DNA from: Galaxea fascicularis
Lineage: Eukaryota; Cnidaria; Anthozoa; Scleractinia; Euphylliidae
DNA length: 64,000 nucleotides
Reading direction: 5' to 3'
NCBI GenBank assembly: GCA_948470475.1
Contig: OX419342.1
Location: forward strand, 4,955,809 to 5,019,808
Below the pieces are notes generated by a model. The model was not told where the DNA came from and searched no databases. It saw nothing but the letters and a program-made list of their open reading frames with translations. Every line of letters begins with the position of its first letter. Within the stretch, counting starts at the first letter, position 1. A program made the position numbers and the translations under genes. Below, piece by piece: positions 23,149 through 33,706 of this stretch.

Positions 23149-24172
23149 ACAAGAACTCGATCAATTTATAACCTCCGTTAATTCCTTTCATCCGGCTCTT
23201 AAATATACCTGGGAAATTTCTGAAACTTCATTGGCTTTCCTAGATATCAAAGTTTCTATCAGTGGCAACGGCTTATGTACCAGTGTGCACTACAAACCTA
23301 CAGATTCTCACAGTTATTTGTTGTATTCATCGTCACATCCATCACATGTCAAGAACTCCATTCCTTATTCTCAATTTCTTAGACTTCGACGTCTATGTAG
23401 TGATGACTCTGATTTTTCCAGCAAATCAGAGGAGATGTGCCAGTTCTTTGAAAAACGTGGCTACCCTGCCTCTGTGGTCAAAGCGGGCCATCATCGCGCC
23501 CAACAATTTGATCGACAGTCAGCACTACAAACGTCACAAAAGGATAAGAACGACAGAATTCCATTCACTCTCACTTTCCATCCTCATAATCATGTAGTCA
23601 AAAGTATCATTCTTAATAACTTCAAATTACTCCAAAATGATCCCGAGACTGGTAGAATCTTTTCGCAACCTCCACTAATTTCATTCAAACGCGACAAAAA
23701 CGTCGGCAACTTTTTAGTTAGAAGCGCGTTTAAAACTAACGAGCAACCCGGCACTTTCAAATGCGCGCGCTCACGATGTAAAACTTGTCAATTCATTCTT
23801 AACACTAGCAAAATATCGGGACCTAAGCGATCTGTTAAGATCACTGATCGTTTCACGTGTACCTCCGCAAATGTCATTTATTGCCTAACCTGCACGTTAT
23901 GCAATAAATTATACATTGGCGAGACAGGAAGACGACTAGGCGACCGATTCCGCGAACACCTTCGCGATGTTGAGAAGAATGACAAGGATGCATCTAAGCC
24001 AGTCGCTCGTCATTTTAATCTCCCTAACCACTCCAAACAACACATGGCTATCTGCGGCCTTTCCCTACATCAAGGTACGACGGAAAGCCGCAAGAATCTG
24101 GAACAAAAATTCATCTTCCAAATCGGCACCCTTAATCCCCACGGTATTAACGAACGCTTTTCATTTAACTAA
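23133..24172 (+). CDS. Penelope-like RT end plus GIY-YIG endonuclease
   Basis: Plus-strand frame that begins in the same post-YIDD segment as the RT frame (SSSTQELDQFITSVNSFHPA). It continues with an LAFLDIKVSI block and a linker, then a cysteine pair region (FKCARSRCKTCQ). The endonuclease core follows: YCLTCTLCNKLYIGETGRRL, then DRFREHL. This RT/GIY-YIG fusion defines endonuclease-bearing Penelope-like elements, in which GIY-YIG nicks target DNA. The stop is at 24170-24172. Confidence 0.9.
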
Positions 24173-24184
24173 TGTATTCCTATT

Positions 24185-24370
24185 TTTCACGTTGCCATGT
24201 TACCACCAATAGCTTAGCTCCTACTCCACTATAAAAACTACACACAACCCATAATTCCTCGATTCGCTCTGACGAAGGGCTAGCGCTCGAAACGTCAGCT
24301 TTTAGAATCCCTGTACGGTGGTCAATTTACATTTATCAACTCTGTTGATAATACCAAAATCTTTATATAT
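24185..24370 (+). repeat. LTR-like tail of the Penelope-like element
   Basis: Non-coding tail directly after the endonuclease stop, shared in ordered blocks with the remnants at 2990-3330 and 7340-7640. It contains the hammerhead-like motif at 24261-24309. Penelope-like elements are known to carry LTR-like sequences with hammerhead motifs. Confidence 0.7.
24261..24309 (+). ncRNA. Hammerhead-ribozyme-like motif
   Basis: Read from the sequence: stem I GATTC..GCT pairs with AGC..GAATC around an internal loop. The CUGACGA box is at 24269-24275. Stem II is GGGC/GCUC (with one G-U pair) and a UAGC loop. GAAA is at 24289-24292, then CGUC with predicted cleavage after C24296. The very short stem III is the self-complementary ACGU, as in minimal hammerheads thought to act as dimers. 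One extra A lies between the CUGANGA box and stem II, so activity is uncertain. Confidence 0.65.
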
Positions 24371-24429
24371 TCAAAAAGCACTTGACGCGCTTCTATGGTA
24401 ACGTGCACATTTTGGTACGACTATTTAAC

Positions 24430-24602
24430 GATTAGACCCGTGGCCCTTAAGGGCGAAGGGTCTAATTGTTTTAGTATCACCTAACTAGTCCGACAGAAAA
24501 GGCAATAATAAAGTTAGCAAATGCGAGTTGAAGAAATATTTATTTGGGAATAAAACGAAAGAAAGCGTCACGCTCGATTGCTACCAATAGTCCTCTAGTA
24601 TC

Positions 24603-24640
<38 letters not shown>

Positions 24641-24655
24641 GTTGGGTGATACTAA
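24430..24655. mobile_element. Small TIR element, AGTATCACC...ACTAGT termini
   Basis: TTAGTATCACCTAACTAGTC at 24471 is complementary to GACTAGT-type sequence ending ACTAGTTGGGTGATACTAA at 24655. Just upstream is a hairpin, ATTAGACCC...GGGTCTAAT (24431-24465). The related element at 40901-41314 has AGTAAAATCCAACTAGTTGG termini. No ORF. Confidence 0.55.
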
Positions 24656-25519
24656 TATAATATAGAATATCACTGAACTCGATGAAAAATTAGAGAATGT
24701 CTCAACTCTAGCCCTGACCTATCGAAAAGGCAACCAAAATTGCGCGCGTCGTCGTAAAGATGATCACAAACGCGATGATCTGGGAAACTTAAAGGGTGTT
24801 TTAGGAAACCGGCTCCGTCACCCTTCGGTCTGGTCTCGTCATCTGGTCTTGTCCGGTCTGGTCTAGCCTGTACACCTAAAACCATGTCTCAAATGCTGTC
24901 ATATATTCCCTTTCACATTAATTTGCTGAGCCCCTATACTTATGTTTTGAGAATTTCCCGGGTACGCTGGGCTCCATAATGATTGTAAAATAAGCATGGA
25001 ACAACCTATCAGGATTCCATACTGCATTCTATTATATAAGATACGTGGGACAGAATTGTACGCGCTTCTAAACGGAGACCCCGTAGGTTTCCGGACGAGG
25101 TCTGCGATCGGAGAACGCAACAATAGATGATGCAACACAACAATATCCCTTGCCCTGATAACAAAAGAAGCTACAGGTCATAGGGACAAATGAAAACAGA
25201 GGTCTGGAAGAATTACTCAAAGACCTAAACTAAACAAGAATAAATCAGCGAAGATGGATGTCTTTCTCTTTTTGCAGAAGATTGAACCCTCACCGAACGT
25301 GCTGCAATTCAACGAAGATAAGGCCTTACGTAATGGTAACACGCACTGACAGAGAGCGGTTTAAGATTTGATAGAACAATCTGATTGCTATGAAAATGTA
25401 TGTTTATTTTAGCAACACGTTCTTGAAACTACCAGTCACCGTATTCAATCACAAATCGCAGTCTTCGTCTTGTTTCTTTGAACTGTAGGACTTTGATCAA
25501 CATCAAGCCCTTCTGCTGC
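24656..25519. other. Spacer downstream of calmodulin-like gene B
   Basis: No gene seen. A repeated CGGTCTGGTCT tract lies near 24825-24870. A minus-strand AATAAA lies at 25403-25408, 112 bp past the stop of the calmodulin-like gene. Confidence 0.45.
25403..25408 (-). promoter_or_regulatory. Candidate polyadenylation signal, gene B
   Basis: TTTATT on the + strand, AATAAA on the minus strand, 112 bp downstream of the stop of calmodulin-like gene B. Confidence 0.5.
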
Positions 25520-27573
25520 TTACGAGAGCATTTTTACGAATTCTGTAGAAATAAAGAAAAACAAATAACTCTTGTCATTTCATGAACGTCTTTTATACGT
25601 CTTAGGCAAGCCGTAACTATCACCTCGGGAAACGGCCACCCGGTCTAATGGGAGACAGACCATTAGAAAAGTTATGAGGGGGGTGGGGGGGGGGAATCTT
25701 CGAGCAGCATGTTTCACTTGAATGAATATTTTCCCTTGGGAAGATCACATGGTTAACATGGTCTGCATTGGGAAAAAGTTCTATTGCATTCTATTTTTAT
25801 GCAAATAGCTTTTATTGTTTCAGTAAACCAATATGGCTGATAGTCACGTGAGTGAAAACACTCTATTACTTTCGCAAACTCCTCTCGACCAATCAAAGTA
25901 CTAGATCAGTACACCGTCCATTGAAACTTTCGACTCACGGCTGTGGGTGGAGACCGCAACCCTCCTCAATCAAAGGAAAGCTACTGAACAGTACTCCCCT
26001 GAGGAGCTGTTTCTTATGCTGCAAATGGTGGTTTTTAGCCTCAGGATGAAGTCTCTGAGTGTGACTTTTTTAATGAAAGCTATTTGCAATGAGAAATTCG
26101 TGCAAAAATATTTGTTCAATTTCATTTTTGCACTCTCTGTTGTATAAATTTTCGCGTCAACACATTGTAATTTGCATCTTGTACACAGTTACCTTGACAA
26201 CGCATTTATAACAACTCCGAGACGTCGTGATCGGATTTTATCGTTCGTTTTTGCCGGTTATACATGATGAGGAATAGTGGCCAATAGGTGCCAACGCCAT
26301 TGTTGCATGCAGAGGAAACAACGGAAATAGGTCGAAATACCGTAATCCTCTCAAAAGCAACTGCTCTTATGTTTCAATATTGTTCAAACGTTTTACATTT
26401 CCTGTACAAATCCAGCCAGAAAAGGACAAAACTGAAACACACCTTCAAAATTGATTTTCCCATTTTTTCTAGTATCCGCCTGACTGACAAGTAAATCTAT
26501 CTCTTTTTTTGTCAGTTTTTGTGGGATCCTATTCAAAAGGCACTTCAGTTCGCTTGATTCCATGATGCCCTCTCCTGACACATCCCATATACTAAAAAGC
26601 TCCAAGACTTCTTGTTGGGTGTCCTGTGCAATCTTCTTCTGCATAAGAAGGCAGAATTCATCAAAATCTACAGCGCCGCTTTCTGCGGAGAAAGAAATCA
26701 ATGTCAGTTCAGTTCAGAGAGTCGAATTAAAGTTATAACTTTTTATCAATATCATGTTTTCCAGTTAGATTTTATAGGTGATAATGTTTTGTAATTAAAG
26801 CGCTTCAGGAGGAGAAAATTTATGGATTTAGCGCTATACAAACTGCTATCATTTGTAATTAATGTTCTAACGGTCACACGAGTAAAATCGGTTTCGTATC
26901 AGTTTCTCTGAGATCGATAATATCATTTGTCCCCTACCGTCCTCATCAACTTCTTTGATCATTTCGTCAAGCTCCTCCTGGTTTGTGGTTATTCCCAAAT
27001 TTTCCATTACTGTCCTGAGCTCTTCAGTGGTGATAGTACCATCGCCGTCACGATCAAACAGCGAGAAAGCTTCGCGCAGATCTATAACAATGCAGTAACA
27101 AGTGTGGAGCGCATGTCAGTGATCAAATAATAGCCCGGATGAATACTCACTGTCTTCAGATCTACGGTACTGTATCTCTCCAGCATGGCCGAGCACTTAG
27201 GGCGCTGGACTTTCTGCTACACTTGGGCTGAGTTGCTCGAAGCATGCGCAAATCCAGATTAAATACAATGACGATCAATAGGTTTTCATACAACTTGGTT
27301 AACCGATGGTTAGCGCTAACCATGCTCGCTAGTTGGAGTCGGCACACTTGTAAATAGGCAACTGGTGTACCTCCCTCCTGCTGGGTTTCTTACCTTATTT
27401 CGGTTTATTTGAATTTCTGGGATTTTTTAAGTTTTACCTTACTCTACGGGTTATACTTTTGAGTGCGGAGTAAAAGCTCTTCAGGAATCACCAAGGCAAC
27501 AAGAATTTACCCGGAAAAGACTACGTCGCAGCGACGTAGTCATTCACAACACTAAAAGATGTTTACCTGCCAT
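25520..27573 (-). CDS. Calmodulin-like protein B, four EF-hands
   Basis: Minus-strand exons: 27567-27573 (ATGGCAG), 27151-27177 (27 nt, weakest), 26938-27081, 26443-26682 and 25520-25542. Together they make 441 nt, 146 aa. EF-hand loops: [12 protein letters not shown] (canonical), [24 protein letters not shown] and [12 protein letters not shown]; the C-terminus is FVKMLS. Loop 1 is calmodulin-grade; the others have replaced some ligands, so Ca2+ binding is probably uneven. The 27-nt exon is in phase but its acceptor has no pyrimidine tract, and skipping it also keeps the frame (137 aa). An AG at 27594/27595 suggests a spliced 5' UTR. It lies in tandem with gene A at 30.3-33.7 kb. Cytosolic Ca2+ sensor by family; partner unknown. 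Confidence 0.85.
27160..27250. repeat. Possible tRNA-derived (SINE-like) fragment
   Basis: TGGCCGAGCACTTAGGGCGC followed by TGGACT resembles the 5' half and A box of a leucine-type tRNA on the + strand. There is no good B box and no cloverleaf, so this is at most a tRNA-derived fragment. It overlaps the acceptor of the doubtful 27-nt exon of gene B. Confidence 0.3.
27519..27541. repeat. 23-bp perfect palindrome next to gene B exon 1
   Basis: GACTACGTCGC-A-GCGACGTAGTC: 11-bp perfect arms around one base, 26 bp inside the first intron of calmodulin-like gene B. It contains two ACGTCG/CGACGT half-sites. It could be a regulatory site or a tiny foldback remnant. Confidence 0.6.
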
Positions 27574-29590
27574 GGTTTCTTGAGGTAGATCACCCTGCGA
27601 AATAAATGTAAGGAAACTCCGATAAAGTTTAATCCATTAAAAATCCACAAAACAATCCCATATTCAATGCTAAAGTGTCACGATTCCATCATACCATTGT
27701 ACAAACCTAATGACCTAGTAGTGCCAACAGTCGCGTCCGGTTGGTTATTTAGCTCCGATGAGTTGTTCAGTGCCAGTTTATCCTGCGCGGAAGGCCTGCC
27801 ACACAGGATAGTGTAAATTATATATTCCGGTTTGTACCCTTTCACTTTCCGTTTGGCGACGTGTAACAATTTGACCCTCTCATCTGCTCAAAATCTTAGA
27901 GCCAGTTGTCATTTCTTTGGAACTGCGAAAATCTTTGGATATGAATTGTCAAAAATGCCGTCGATATGCTTGGTGTGATAGTTTGGCGGTTTTATAGCCT
28001 GTTGACTGTGTAGGGGTGAGCAGTTTCTTTCCTATAAAGGCATTTCAGGGTAGCAAGTTAGGGGCCCACGTATACACTCTTTTTATAAGAACTTATTTTA
28101 TAAGAATATAGAGGCTGAAATTTGCGAAATTTTAAGAATATTTTAAGAATAAACCCGAGGCTGAGATTTGGAAAAGTATATAATTTTGTGTGCCGGGTGT
28201 AAATTTCTAAATACAATACAATTACATGTTTTCAACTAAACCGTTTAAAATTCTTCCCTTTTCTAAACGGCAAAACTAACCAAAAACACAAAAACACAAA
28301 AACAAAAACACCACTAGTACTAGCCGTAGGTTCGATGCTGAAGGCAAATGTGGGATATCAGGCTTGAACTGTTGTGATTGATACCCAACACATTCTAAAA
28401 CGGAAATGTTCAAGAATATACGCTCAAGAATAATTTCCCTAAAATCGGCAGAAATTGAATAAAAATATTCAGCCTAGGGCGGAAAAACAATATTCTTCTA
28501 AGAAAAGAGTATGGATTTTCGCAAATGAATGCGCATAATCATTCTTTTTAACCGACGCACAGTGCTCTAGCTCTTACGAATAGCCATCTGGGGTAGACTT
28601 TTAGTTTTGGGCTATATTTAGGTGCTGGGTGGTCCAAGAATTCGAGTGAATTTTCAAATTTGGCGACTAAAAGTCAAATTCCGATTTGAAAACGTCGCGA
28701 CCTTTAGTTCAAATGATCGCGAACACTCTAACGTTAACAAATTTCGTAAACTCAAGGTAGTGAGTTCTCGCATTTGTACAATGGATGGGTAAATGTTTTC
28801 CCATCAGGCAAAGGCGCTTTTTCGAATTTCGGCTGGGATGGAATCCTTCAATTTTCCGAGTAACTTTCGGAACTGCAGCAACTTAGCAATCTTCATAACT
28901 TAAATGCAAAGCTGTTCAATATTAATCTGTTCTCTTTCGTCGGAGGGATTTCTTTCTTCTCTTAGTAAGTTAGCAAAAAAGACACCACTCTTACCACTCC
29001 ACTGACTTTCTTTTCCAAACTGGTTTTTCCAAGGCTGCTCATGTTTGTTCACTGTAATTGCAGCGCTTTCCTTATTTAGCTAAATTGACGCTACCAAACT
29101 AAATAACTTGAAGTTATTGACGCCTTTCCGAAGTACACAATATCTGCTTTAATCCTACCTGGCCGATACGGCTCCATAGGGACGTCACACATTGTTTTTT
29201 TGTGTGTTGAAAACAATTTTTGAGTACCTTTAATTTGTCAGCGAGGTCATGTAAACGAAAATTTCTGACCAAAAGAAATTACCTTGTTTACCTTTGACAT
29301 ATTTGTTTTACTTTAGGACCAGTGTTGCAAATTATAACTCGAATCATTTCACATTGCGAAAGCATGAACAGCAGACAAAAGCGAAAGCTCCATACATTAA
29401 TTATACATGCATCACTGTCTTACTAACCCAGTTCCAAAACCGAATGGAGTTCGAGTCACAAAATGCATCTAAAATTAATGTATGCGGCTGTGTGGAAATC
29501 TTGCCGAGAAACACAAGCGTCCTTACCCTGTTTTACTATCGTAGCAGGAAGTGTCCAAGGAATGTCGATTCAGCTGGCAGGCATTTCTTA

Positions 29591-29839
29591 GGCTTCTTAT
29601 GTCTACACTATAGCGGATAGCTCTTGGGCCGGCACGAAAACCATATAGGATAGGGCTTTTGTTAACACATAAAACGCTGATTTCGGGGCGATTTCTGTAA
29701 CGGAGCGAAGCTGCGCCGCGACGATCTTTAAAGTGAATCGTCTCGACTTGTTCCAGTTCCGGGCCGTTTCTATTCATACCAGGCCGTAGTATTTTTCATG
29801 CCGACGTGATAAACTATCCGGTATAGTCTAGACATAGCC
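29591..29839. mobile_element. MITE, inverse-orientation relative of 16578-17010
   Basis: A 249-bp element. Read in reverse it shares long blocks with the element at 16578: GGCTATGTCTA, TATACCGGATAG, CATGAAAAATACTACGGCC, TATGAATAGAAACGGCCC, the GCGGCGCAGCTTCGCTCCG block, and the end GAGCTATCCGCTATAG. About 180 bp of the centre is missing. The flanks are TTA and TAA. Confidence 0.75.
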
Positions 29840-30042
29840 TAATTGTCAGAACATAAATACTCCTCACTTGCCTCCATATATTTGCCCTCATATTACACGG
29901 AGAAACTGGAGGTTGATTGAACTGTGGGTTTCGATTTCGATTTTGATTTATCTTGGAGGCGGCCACACAAGCCGGAACAGCCAAGGTAACTGACTATTAA
30001 AAAAATCAGAAAATAAGCAAAGTACACGGCAAACATTAAACG

Positions 30043-30048
30043 TTTATT
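30043..30048 (-). promoter_or_regulatory. Candidate polyadenylation signal, gene A
   Basis: AATAAA on the minus strand, 238 bp past the stop of calmodulin-like gene A. Confidence 0.4.
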
Positions 30049-30285
30049 ACTACACGAACCAGCAATCTACAAGATACTTTAAAAACTTACAAAACGCGCT
30101 CAGTTATTTTTGATACTAGCATTCGAAAGCACCAGATTTAATTCACGTGTCGGGGTGGAAAAAATCAGATGTTTTCGCCGGCTAAGCTCTCACTCATAAA
30201 CATTTTTTTTTTCACAGCAAATACGAGAATTGCCGTTCCGTGTAGTATTTCGTGTCAGTCTCGTCTCCAACAGTCCATCGACGAT

Positions 30286-33200
30286 CTACTTCATCAGCTC
30301 TTTCACAAACTCTGCAAAAGTTAAAAGAGAAATACTGTTATTGAAGTTAAGTATAACACAATTTTTGCTTCGCGAAAAAAAAGAAAACACATCGCGATAT
30401 TGGACAAGTGTAGCTCGTTTCGAAAGTGGAAAGATTATTTGCATCAAGAAGGAAACAGAACGAAGAGGAAGTACTGATCAATAGGTTTCACTGGATTATT
30501 AACACATTAAGCTTTCCATCCCAGTTTAAATAGTTAGCATGCGGTACAGTTTCGCAAATACATCTGAATATTATCAAATTAGGATTTCATCCGCAGAATC
30601 AAAACTTAGAACCACCTTGCACGGCATAATTAGTGCACACCAGGAAAGTAGTGCTCGGCGGCATTCATATGAATGGTAAAATTCGAGTATTTTATCCACA
30701 GACTCAAAACTGGGAACCCCCTTGTTCAGTATAATAAATAGTGACAACACCATGTGAGGGGAGATGGGATTATGGGAATAACGAGTAAGTGAAACTCAAT
30801 TCTTACTGTCAAAGTCCACTCGGCCATTGCGTTCCAAATACTTGACGAGTTCCTCAATTTCGTCTTTGGAGATCTTGATGTCCTTGCTTTGGTGTGATAC
30901 CGTCATAAGCAGCTTAAGCAGCTCGTCCTTAGCAAAATATCCCTTGTTGCTGGTGTCGTATGCCTTGAATGCTTCTCTTACTTCTTGCTCACTTCCTTGT
31001 TTCATCTGTTTGACCATAAGTTCCGCGAACTCTTCAAAGTCGATTTCTCCACTTCCTATCAACATGCAAAAAGGGAACGAATTAGTGTTATCATGACATG
31101 CATTGTTAAAGACATTCATCATACTTGTAGTTTTAAACAAGCCAATCTTTTATATCACTTAAACCATGAGTAACACCCCCCCCCCCCCCAAGCAAGCTAC
31201 CACTTTATATCAGAGAAAGATGGGTGTAAACTAGTAACAGCACATGATGAGGTTTGGGATAACTGTACCCATAATTACTTCCCAAAGAAAACCAGGGAGA
31301 GCAGATACCCTTTCAGCCACTTTGAGAATATTTATTTTCAGAGAAATTTTAAGCATGGATTGAAAAAGATTAGTATACGATTGATACCCTCAAAATTTGT
31401 GATGGACAGTGGTTCAGACCTGAAAATGTCATTTGGCCTTGAGTGGGTTCCCCATTCCCCATTTGACACATTTACATGCTGAGTTGTAATCCTTTACATC
31501 CCAATACTGACCACCGCCTAACTTCTCCTCACCATATCAAATATCAATCAAATATACGGTGCATGAGAATACAGGAAATAATCACCAAGGATCAGTTGAG
31601 TTAACTTTTATGCAAATTCTCCCTTTATTAAAAATTAAAGGATTGATAACCTACCATCTTCATCAACCTCTGAGAGCATTTCCCTGACCTCATCCTTTGT
31701 TGCCATCATACCAAGGTTCTTCATAACCAACAACAACTCATCAGTCGTGATGGTCTCGCTGTTGTCAACATCAAAGATTTTGAATGCATCTCTGAATTCT
31801 GTGATAAAAACAAAGACAAGCAGGTGTTAGCTGCCAATCCCTAAGAATTTAATGATGCTTGCAGAATTCTAAATTTGAAATAGAATTATTATATCACGTA
31901 CTAGTTTAACCTTTGACTGTTAAACTTCACCTTGTATTGAAACTGACAGAGCTTCAGACCAAGACAGGAGCAGACATGTGACAACTGAAAATGGTCTCCA
32001 AGTGTTACATAAATTAATTTTTCATTTGTCTATTAATCTGGTATTTTAAGTCTCAATTTTCTTTTTAATCTGTTTTATATTATATATTATAATGCCACAA
32101 ATCTCTTTCGGTTCTTCATATATTTTTATTGTTTGCTGTCTATTGCAAGTATTTTACATCTTTTAAATTAATTATTATGATTAAAGTACTGATAACACTT
32201 ATTAACTTGACAACAACAGATTGAAAGTTTTGGGCCTTGACATGTTTCTTTTGGCATTGAGGATAAAAGTGTCATTTCATGATCATAATGAGTTACAAAT
32301 TTCAGCTGATTTTCAGTAACTGTAATCAGTCCTATAAGAAGGATAACAACTCCTGTAAAGCTAAGACAACTTACCTTTGAGCTGTTCGGGACTCAATGAA
32401 GCCGACTAAGGAAAATGAAACAAACAAAATGGGTTAATTTACAAACGATCAGGCAATACTGGTAAACATAACAACACAGTGACAGGAGACATTACCCACT
32501 GTAGAAAACAAAATACATATGGAACCTCGTTCCCAGGAGTGAGGGCACCAGAAGTGGAGAGACCCTGGGAACGAAGTTGATAGTATAAAACTTCCAAATT
32601 ATCTGGTAATCTGCTGGTATACATTCTAGAGATGATTTGGGAAAAAGTACAAATCAACAACCGCTTTGATTAAATATGACAAAAGTTTTCCTAGAAAAAA
32701 CAAAACAAAACAGTGCGACCACTGTCAATGCCATGCAAAAATTTAATTTGCTCTGATTTGAGTCGTATTTGTCTTACCCACCTAAACTGTATAATGATCA
32801 AGACAAAAAATAACACAGAATGTTGTTTATAATTATAGGTTAATCGTAATAATTAATTAAATTGTAAAAGACCATTATGATGTCGCACACTGAATTATGC
32901 TGAGACCAGAGATTTGGTACGTATGATATTTGTAAAATGAAAGTTCCTGATCTTCCTAAACCAAATTCAGAACACGATACATAACTTCAGTCATTACACA
33001 TTCAGAGTGTATGTAACTTGTTGTTGAACAAAACGTTAATATTTTGAGGGAAGAAAGTCTGTTGTCGTACTCTTAAATTCACATGCTTATGTACGTATTT
33101 AGTTTTATGTTGCGGCAAAGAGCTAAACTAGCTGAATTCAGGTATTCAGCAGTTACTCCCTTTATAATGACGAAGACAAAGACATGTGTCATTACAGCTG

Positions 33201-33706
33201 CGGATATATAAATTGTTTACATTCCTTCATCGGCTACAGCTCATGTATGCAGTCATTACTGTTTGCTCTTTCAACTAAAGTTCGGCAGTTTTGCGATCAA
33301 CAATTCACGCACGTAACTGATCATGTTCTGCGGACAAAATCTTATTAAACGAAAGTTGCATGATGTGGAAACAACTTTAAACATGCATGCCAAGTTTCTT
33401 GGAATGGCAGGGCGGTGGATTTTAAAGGTGAACGATCGATGAAGATCGTGTATCTGTTTTGAATGTGAATCTCAATGGTCCCTCTACAACAATCGCCTTA
33501 CTCTCTAAATTCAAGGATTATTGTGGTAAAATGTCAATGATGTTATAAATTTGTTACCTATGAAGTTTTTTCAAGCTGCTTTGTCAACATGTAGCCTAGA
33601 AATCGAGCACAGGCCTAGAGTAAAAATTGCCGCTAGAATGAAAGCCTCGGTCTGTTATGAGCTACACAGACAATAACCACAGAACCAAGAGAATTTCACT
33701 TACCAT
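30286..33706 (-). CDS. Calmodulin-like protein A, four EF-hand regions
   Basis: Minus-strand exons: 33704-33706 (only the ATG, followed directly by GTAAG), 32375-32405, 31655-31798, 30807-31055 and 30286-30311. They total 453 nt, 150 aa, one residue longer than calmodulin. An intron right after the ATG is a known trait of animal calmodulin genes. EF loops: DVDNSETITTDE, DEDGSGEIDFEE and DTSNKGYFAKDE. The fourth is degenerate (LERNGRVDFDKF: no D at position 1, no E at 12). The C-terminus is FVKELMK. All borders are GT-AG with consistent phases. The N-terminus MSASLSPEQLKEFRDAF resembles calmodulin/troponin C. Probably a Ca2+ sensor with three working sites. Confidence 0.92.
31174..31189 (+). 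repeat. C homopolymer
   Basis: A run of about 15 C in an intron of calmodulin-like gene A. G runs of similar length occur near 25680 and 54005. Confidence 0.8.
32524..32572. repeat. Imperfect hairpin in calmodulin-like intron
   Basis: CCTCGTTCCCAGGAGTGAGG pairs imperfectly with ACCCTGGGAACGAAG. It resembles the hairpin at 9597-9655. It sits about 120 bp upstream, in gene orientation, of the second exon of calmodulin-like gene A. Confidence 0.45.

Larger units (their letters stand above)
22404..24370. mobile_element. Penelope-like retroelement, halves in opposite orientation
   Basis: The RT half reads on the minus strand (22404-23148) and the GIY-YIG endonuclease half on the plus strand (23133-24172), followed by an LTR-like tail to about 24370. 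The 62 bp next to the gap (22404-22465) are the exact reverse complement of 23131-23192; both encode the segment just after the RT YIDD motif. Reorienting the RT segment would give one RT-to-endonuclease frame, so a mis-oriented contig is likely, but a true inversion cannot be excluded. Confidence 0.85.
27595..30285. other. Spacer between calmodulin-like genes B and A
   Basis: No coding exon found. Contains the MITE at 29591-29839. The stretch 28050-28510 has A/T-rich ends (ACTCTTTTTATAAGAA and TTCTAAGAAAAGAGT) that look like decayed terminal repeats. The remainder shows nothing recognisable. Confidence 0.45.

Noticed and set aside
27165..27250. A functional tRNA-Leu gene
   Set aside because: The A box and D-arm region look right but there is no B box, no anticodon arm and no acceptor pairing.
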